This document shows, one piece after another, positions 61,080 through 64,000 of a stretch of DNA of 64,000 nucleotides. The notes below the pieces were generated by a model that was not told where the DNA came from, did not search any database, and was given only the letters and a program-made list of their open reading frames with translations. The stretch covers positions 29,570-93,569 of the forward strand of contig NZ_JACXXG010000015.1 of assembly GCF_014764705.1 (NCBI RefSeq), in the 5' to 3' direction. The position numbers and the translations under genes were made by a program. Each line of letters starts with the position of its first letter. Positions within the stretch are counted from its first letter, which is position 1. The stretch comes from Stutzerimonas kunmingensis. GTDB lineage: Bacteria; Pseudomonadota; Gammaproteobacteria; Pseudomonadales; Pseudomonadaceae.

Positions 61080-62345
61080 TCAGCCGGCCAGCAGCTGCGT
61101 CAGCGCATGCAGCGCCAGACCGACCAGCCCGCCGACCAGGGTGCCGTTGATGCGGATGTACTGCAGGTCCTTGCCGACGCTCTGTTCCAACTGCTCGACC
61201 AGCTCACGGCTTTCCCAGTTTTCCACTCGCTGCGCGATATAGGCGCCTATCTGCCCGCGGTAGCGCTCCAGCAGGCCGGGTGCGGCGGCCAGCAGTTGCT
61301 CGTTGATCCAGTTGCGCATGGAATCGTCAGCGGCGAGGCCGTCGCCGAGGCCGCGACAGAGGCTGACGATGCGTCGGCCGATGCGTGAGTCGTCGCTGGC
61401 CAGGTCGCTCTCCAGCCAGGCCGTGAGTTCCTGCCAGAGATTGCCGAAATAGGCGCTGGTGGCGGGGTGCTCCAAGAGCTGCGCGAGAATGCGCTCGACC
61501 TCCAGGGCGTATTGCGGGTCCTGCTCCAGGCGCTCGATGTATTCACTGACGTGTTCGTCGAAGCGCTGGCGGATCAGGTGCTCCGGGTCGGCGGCGATCT
61601 CGGCGATCAGCGCTGACAGGCCGTCGACGAACTTGTTCGCCGACCAGCCGCTCACCGGGCGGCTCAGGCCGAGATAGCGCAGGGTGCGGATTTCCCGGCT
61701 GATGGCGTCGGCGACCAGCGCGCGGGTTTCCTCATCCTGCATGATCGAATCGAGGCGGATCAGCAACTCGTCGAGCATCGCCTGATGCCGGCCCTGGCTG
61801 GTCAGCACGCGCAAGGCCTGGGCCAGCGGGGCGGAGAGGTCGAACTTGCGCAGTCGCGTGGTCACCTTGGCCTCGACGAAGGCGCGCACGCGTTCGTCAT
61901 GCAGCGCGGCGATGCCGAAATGTGCAACGCCGGTGAGCCTGCGGCCGACCGCCTCGGCATTGCTCGGATGGCGTAGCCAGCCGGCCAGGCGCGAGGCGAT
62001 GTCGAGTTCCTGCAGCTTGGCCAGCACCAGCGGTGTGGCGAGGAAATGCGTGGTGATGAAGCTGGACAGGTTCTGACCGATGCGTGCCTTGCTGCGCGGG
62101 ATGATCGCCGTGTGCGGGATCGGCAGACCCAGCGGGTGGCGGAACAGCGCGGTGACGGCGAACCAGTCGGCGATCGCGCCGATCATGGCAGCTTCGGCGA
62201 ACGAGGCGACGTAGCCCCAGGCCGGATGGCTGGCTTCGAAGCGTGTCGCGACGATGTAGAGCAGGGCGGCCAGTAGCAACAGAAGGCCGGCGACCAGCTT
62301 CATGCGCGAAACCGGTGACTGCCAGGCGCTGATCATGGAACGCAT
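61080..62345 (-). CDS. DUF445 membrane protein
   Basis: This is a 421-residue protein of the DUF445 (YjiN-like) family. The start at 62343-62345 follows GAGGA. Two N-terminal helices (LVAGLLLLLAALLYIVATRF and FAEAAMIGAIADWFAVTALF) carry the family motif GAIADWFAVTALFRHPLGLPIPHTAIIP. A long helical soluble part follows and a last helix (LVGGLVGLALHALTQLL) ends the protein. Function unknown. It converges on the ABC transporter operon with 7 bp between stops. Confidence 0.88.
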   Translation of the reverse strand: MRSMISAWQSPVSRMKLVAGLLLLLAALLYIVATRFEASHPAWGYVASFAEAAMIGAIADWFAVTALFRHPLGLPIPHTAIIPRSKARIGQNLSSFITTHFLATPLVLAKLQELDIASRLAGWLRHPSNAEAVGRRLTGVAHFGIAALHDERVRAFVEAKVTTRLRKFDLSAPLAQALRVLTSQGRHQAMLDELLIRLDSIMQDEETRALVADAISREIRTLRYLGLSRPVSGWSANKFVDGLSALIAEIAADPEHLIRQRFDEHVSEYIERLEQDPQYALEVERILAQLLEHPATSAYFGNLWQELTAWLESDLASDDSRIGRRIVSLCRGLGDGLAADDSMRNWINEQLLAAAPGLLERYRGQIGAYIAQRVENWESRELVEQLEQSVGKDLQYIRINGTLVGGLVGLALHALTQLLAG

Positions 62346-62581
62346 GCAGGTCCTCGTCGTGTGGGCGAATGGAATCTCTAGGGGGTAGACAGCGAAGCAG
62401 GGCGATGAGGTCGGCGCTTGAATGAAACGCATGATGATGCGGATCGTCAGGCGGTTGGGCTAGCTGGGCTGAAACTTGCCTGCAGGATGGATTCGTACGG
62501 CATCCTGGACCAGGCCGGTGCCGCTGCTTGAGACGGCACGGCTGCGCCGAGGTCCACCCGACGGACTCTGCTGAATCGCCG

Positions 62582-62640
62582 GGTGGATGTCGCTTCGCGC
62601 ATCCACCGGAACACGCCCGGTGGATGTAATCGCCGGAGGT
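62582..62640. repeat. REP-like cluster of GGTGGATG units
   Basis: GGTGGATG (62582-62589) and CATCCACC (62600-62607) form an 8-bp stem with a 10-nt loop. A second direct copy lies at 62619-62626 and a partial one (GGTGGAT) at about 62638-62644, running into the end of the next gene. The unit looks like the extragenic repeats common in P. stutzeri genomes. Confidence 0.5.
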
Positions 62641-62643
62641 GGA

Positions 62644-63045
62644 TCAGACCTCGTCGTCCTCTTCCTCGCGGATCAGCACGTACTGGCCTTCGGCATCGTT
62701 CAGGCAGTCCCAGACGTAGAACATCGATACCTGGCCCGGGCGTTCCGTGACGGCGGCGTAGTCGCCGGGCACGGCAGTGAAGTAGACGCCGGAGTCGGGC
62801 GCTGCCTGGCAGGCGATGCGGGCGACGACGAAGGCTTCCGGCGCGGTGCCGTCGAAGTAGTCGTCACGGTCCTTGGCATCCCATTCGGCTGGCGCTTCAA
62901 AGGGGCCGCTGATGACGATGCGCGCGTCACCAAGATCCTGCTCTTCCGCTTCCTCGTCGTATTCGTCGGGGCGGTACAGGGTGCATTCCAGGGCTTCCGG
63001 ATTTTCGAGAATGGCCGCGCGGGATTGTGGGGTGAGTGTCTGCAT
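62644..63045 (-). CDS. acidic hypothetical protein
   Basis: This is a 133-residue acidic cytoplasmic protein. The start at 63043-63045 follows GGAG and gives MQTLTPQSRAAILENPEALE; the longer upstream frame is not protein-like. The centre (ARIVISGPFEAPAEWDAKDRDDYFDG) and SMFYVWDCLNDAEGQYVLIREEEDDEV have a regular alpha/beta look. I do not recognise the family. It stands alone between repeats and a small divergent gene. Confidence 0.6.
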   Translation of the reverse strand: MQTLTPQSRAAILENPEALECTLYRPDEYDEEAEEQDLGDARIVISGPFEAPAEWDAKDRDDYFDGTAPEAFVVARIACQAAPDSGVYFTAVPGDYAAVTERPGQVSMFYVWDCLNDAEGQYVLIREEEDDEV

Positions 63046-63272
63046 GGAATCTCCGACTGCGGTTGGGTGTGAGGGGGCAGTGTGGTGGAGCGGCTCGGGC
63101 AGTGCAATCGGTTGCATGGTCGCGCCCGCCGATAGTGGCACGGGATCGGTCGGGCAATCCTGCGGCGGCGCCACGGCAACCTTCGGACCGCCGGTGCCGT
63201 GCGGTTCGAACGTCGCGTGGTTTGTCGCCTCCAATCGATATCAGCCATCCACCCGCGACAGCCGAGGCAACC

Positions 63273-63461
63273 ATGAAGGCAGATGACCAGCAGGCAGGCG
63301 ATGAGCCTGATGTGACCATGACCGATGGAGGCGAAAAGAACGCCGGCGAAGACCCGGACTACGACGACCAGCCTTCGCCGCTGGACGATCCTGACGAGCC
63401 TGAGACGCTGCCGGATGATCCGGACATCCAGGGAGAAGACGGTTCCGGCGAGCCGAGCTGA
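63273..63461 (+). CDS. 62-residue highly acidic, proline-rich small protein
   Basis: The frame from the ATG at 63273 encodes 23 Asp/Glu but only two basic residues in 62. DDP/DEP-type steps recur (PLDDPDEPETLPDDPDIQG), so it is surely disordered. There is no signal peptide. GAGGCAACC lies before the start as a modest ribosome binding site. It is followed 40 bp later by another small gene on the same strand. A role as a charged hub or protein mimic is only a guess. Confidence 0.55.
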   Translation: MKADDQQAGDEPDVTMTDGGEKNAGEDPDYDDQPSPLDDPDEPETLPDDPDIQGEDGSGEPS

Positions 63462-63501
63462 CCCATCCGCCCACGACAATCGCCGCCCCAGAGGAGTCAC
63501 C

Positions 63502-63711
63502 ATGAACATTTATCAGGTCAGGCCCACCGAAATGGGCTGGGAGCTGGAAGACCAGCAAACCCAGAAAACCGTGCTGCGAACCCTCACCAAGGATGAGATG
63601 TACAGCGCGCTGGATGCCTACATGGACGGCCGCGCCGCGTCGGTCGAGGTATTCGGTCGCGATGGCGAGCTGGAGGAGGCGCGTCCCTATCCGGGGAGCC
63701 ATCACCTGTAG
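63502..63711 (+). CDS. 69-residue DUF2188-like protein
   Basis: The product MNIYQVRPTEMGWELEDQQT continues into TKDEMYSALDAYMDGRAASVEV and FGRDGELEEARPYPGSH, the pattern of short DUF2188-like proteins (beta strand, helix, two strands). GAGGAGT precedes the ATG at 63502 at good spacing. Function unknown. It probably shares a transcript with the acidic protein gene upstream. Confidence 0.7.
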   Translation: MNIYQVRPTEMGWELEDQQTQKTVLRTLTKDEMYSALDAYMDGRAASVEVFGRDGELEEARPYPGSHHL

Positions 63712-63876
63712 ACATAGCCGCCTGTTTGGTAAGTTCAGTCGGGCAATTTCGGCGCCCATGGCCCCGACACTGTGTTGCTGCTCCTTGCCATAGCTCGCTA
63801 TGACTCGCCGCGGCGCCTTGTCTCGGAGCCCTGTTCATCCGAACTTCCTCAACCAACTCACCGCACAGGCCACTAG
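63712..63876. other. gene-free stretch next to the IS element
   Basis: No coding frame can be supported here. The stretch holds the palindrome CATAGC-TC-GCTATG (63789-63802) and looks unlike the coding DNA before it. It may be an old repeat or part of the element that follows. Confidence 0.35.
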
Positions 63877-63886
63877 CAGGCCGTTG

Positions 63887-63915
63887 AAAAAAGCCAGAGC
63901 CCGCGTGGCTCTGGC
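63887..63915 (-). terminator. outward-facing terminator at the IS end
   Basis: GCCAGAGCC (63893-63901) pairs perfectly with GGCTCTGGC (63907-63915); on the minus strand the stem is followed by TTTTTTCAACGG. It would stop transcripts running from the element toward the small genes. Confidence 0.7.
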
Positions 63916-63957
63916 AAAATGGCGGCCATCCTCTTCTGCCGAAGCCAGCCCAAGCCG

Positions 63958-64000
63958 ATGCGTGGACTCGACCTCAAACAAAACGAGCTGTTCAGTTATA
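63958..64000 (+). CDS. IS1182-family transposase, N-terminal fragment at window edge
   Basis: Only 14 codons are inside the window: MRGLDLKQNELFSY. This matches the usual start of IS1182-family DDE transposases (M-R-G-x-D ... LFSY). The reading frame is open at the edge. Confidence 0.6.
   Translation, partial: MRGLDLKQNELFSY

Larger units (their letters stand above)
63877..64000 (+). mobile_element. left end of an IS1182-type insertion sequence, cut by the window edge
   Basis: The sequence from about GGCCGTTGAAAAAAGCC onward looks like the terminal region of Pseudomonas IS elements and is followed 80 bp later by a transposase start of IS1182 type. CTAG (63873-63876) stands directly before it and could be the target site. 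The right half is outside the window, so length and intactness are unknown. Confidence 0.6.

Overview
The window is a high-GC, densely coded chromosomal segment of a Pseudomonadaceae bacterium, most likely from the Stutzerimonas (Pseudomonas) stutzeri group or a close relative. This rests on protein resemblance, gene order and small-RNA context recalled from memory, not on a database search. The block rapA - small gene - alkB - small gene - phrS/ccoM - (pullulanase) - phaJ - fadD - fadD (18-30 kb) parallels the P. aeruginosa PA3308-PA3299 neighbourhood, with a pullulanase gene in between.

Layout. 0-1.8 kb: a META-domain lipoprotein (cut by the window edge) coupled to a zinc-ribbon protein, and a secreted dienelactone hydrolase-like protein. 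1.9-6.9 kb: a complete branched-chain amino acid ABC importer (livJ-livHMGF, minus strand) with an attenuator-like hairpin between livJ and livH and a strong terminator at the end. 7.1-12.1 kb: a DUF2288 protein, a PhnCDE-type importer (phosphonate, or possibly selenium oxyanion) and uppP. 12.4-15.5 kb: tartronate semialdehyde reductase, hydroxypyruvate isomerase and an MFS permease. 15.7-18 kb: a YegD-type Hsp70 and a CHAD protein. 18.1-25.7 kb: rapA, alkB, two small proteins, the phrS-type RNA that carries the ccoM reading frame behind ANR boxes, and a secreted pullulanase. 26-30.3 kb: enoyl-CoA hydratase and two acyl-CoA synthetases. 30.5-34 kb: two tandem paralogous chemoreceptors. 34.3-41 kb: a secreted M28 aminopeptidase, an HrpA helicase carrying an in-frame REP-doublet insertion, and RarD. 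41.2-44.4 kb: a phosphatase - Ser/Thr kinase - FHA module. 44.7-50.7 kb: an RsbRD-type histidine kinase, an RNA methyltransferase, an FAD protein, an RlmE-type 23S rRNA methyltransferase, a two-TM-type ion channel protein and an alpha/beta hydrolase. 50.9-58.6 kb: dienelactone hydrolase, RNase Z, a membrane acetyltransferase-like protein, a VOC + YCII pair, a CPBP protease, a ClpP-like periplasmic protein, an M20 carboxypeptidase and a HIT protein. 58.7-62.3 kb: a NitT/TauT-type ABC importer and a DUF445 membrane protein. 62.5-64 kb: REP-like repeats, three small proteins and the left end of an IS1182-type element that runs off the window.

How it fits together. Much of the window deals with nutrient capture (amino acids, phosphonate-like anions, starch, peptides, fatty acids) and its control. 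Four of these genes (livJ, pulA, fadD and the aminopeptidase) carry A-rich AAnAAnAA motifs at their translation starts, the signature of Hfq/Crc catabolite repression in Pseudomonas. The most notable items are the oxygen-regulated phrS/ccoM locus with two ANR-like boxes exactly 50 bp apart, the REP doublet inside hrpA, and the stand-alone kinase/phosphatase/FHA module. No tRNA, rRNA, CRISPR array, prophage or complete integrated element was seen.
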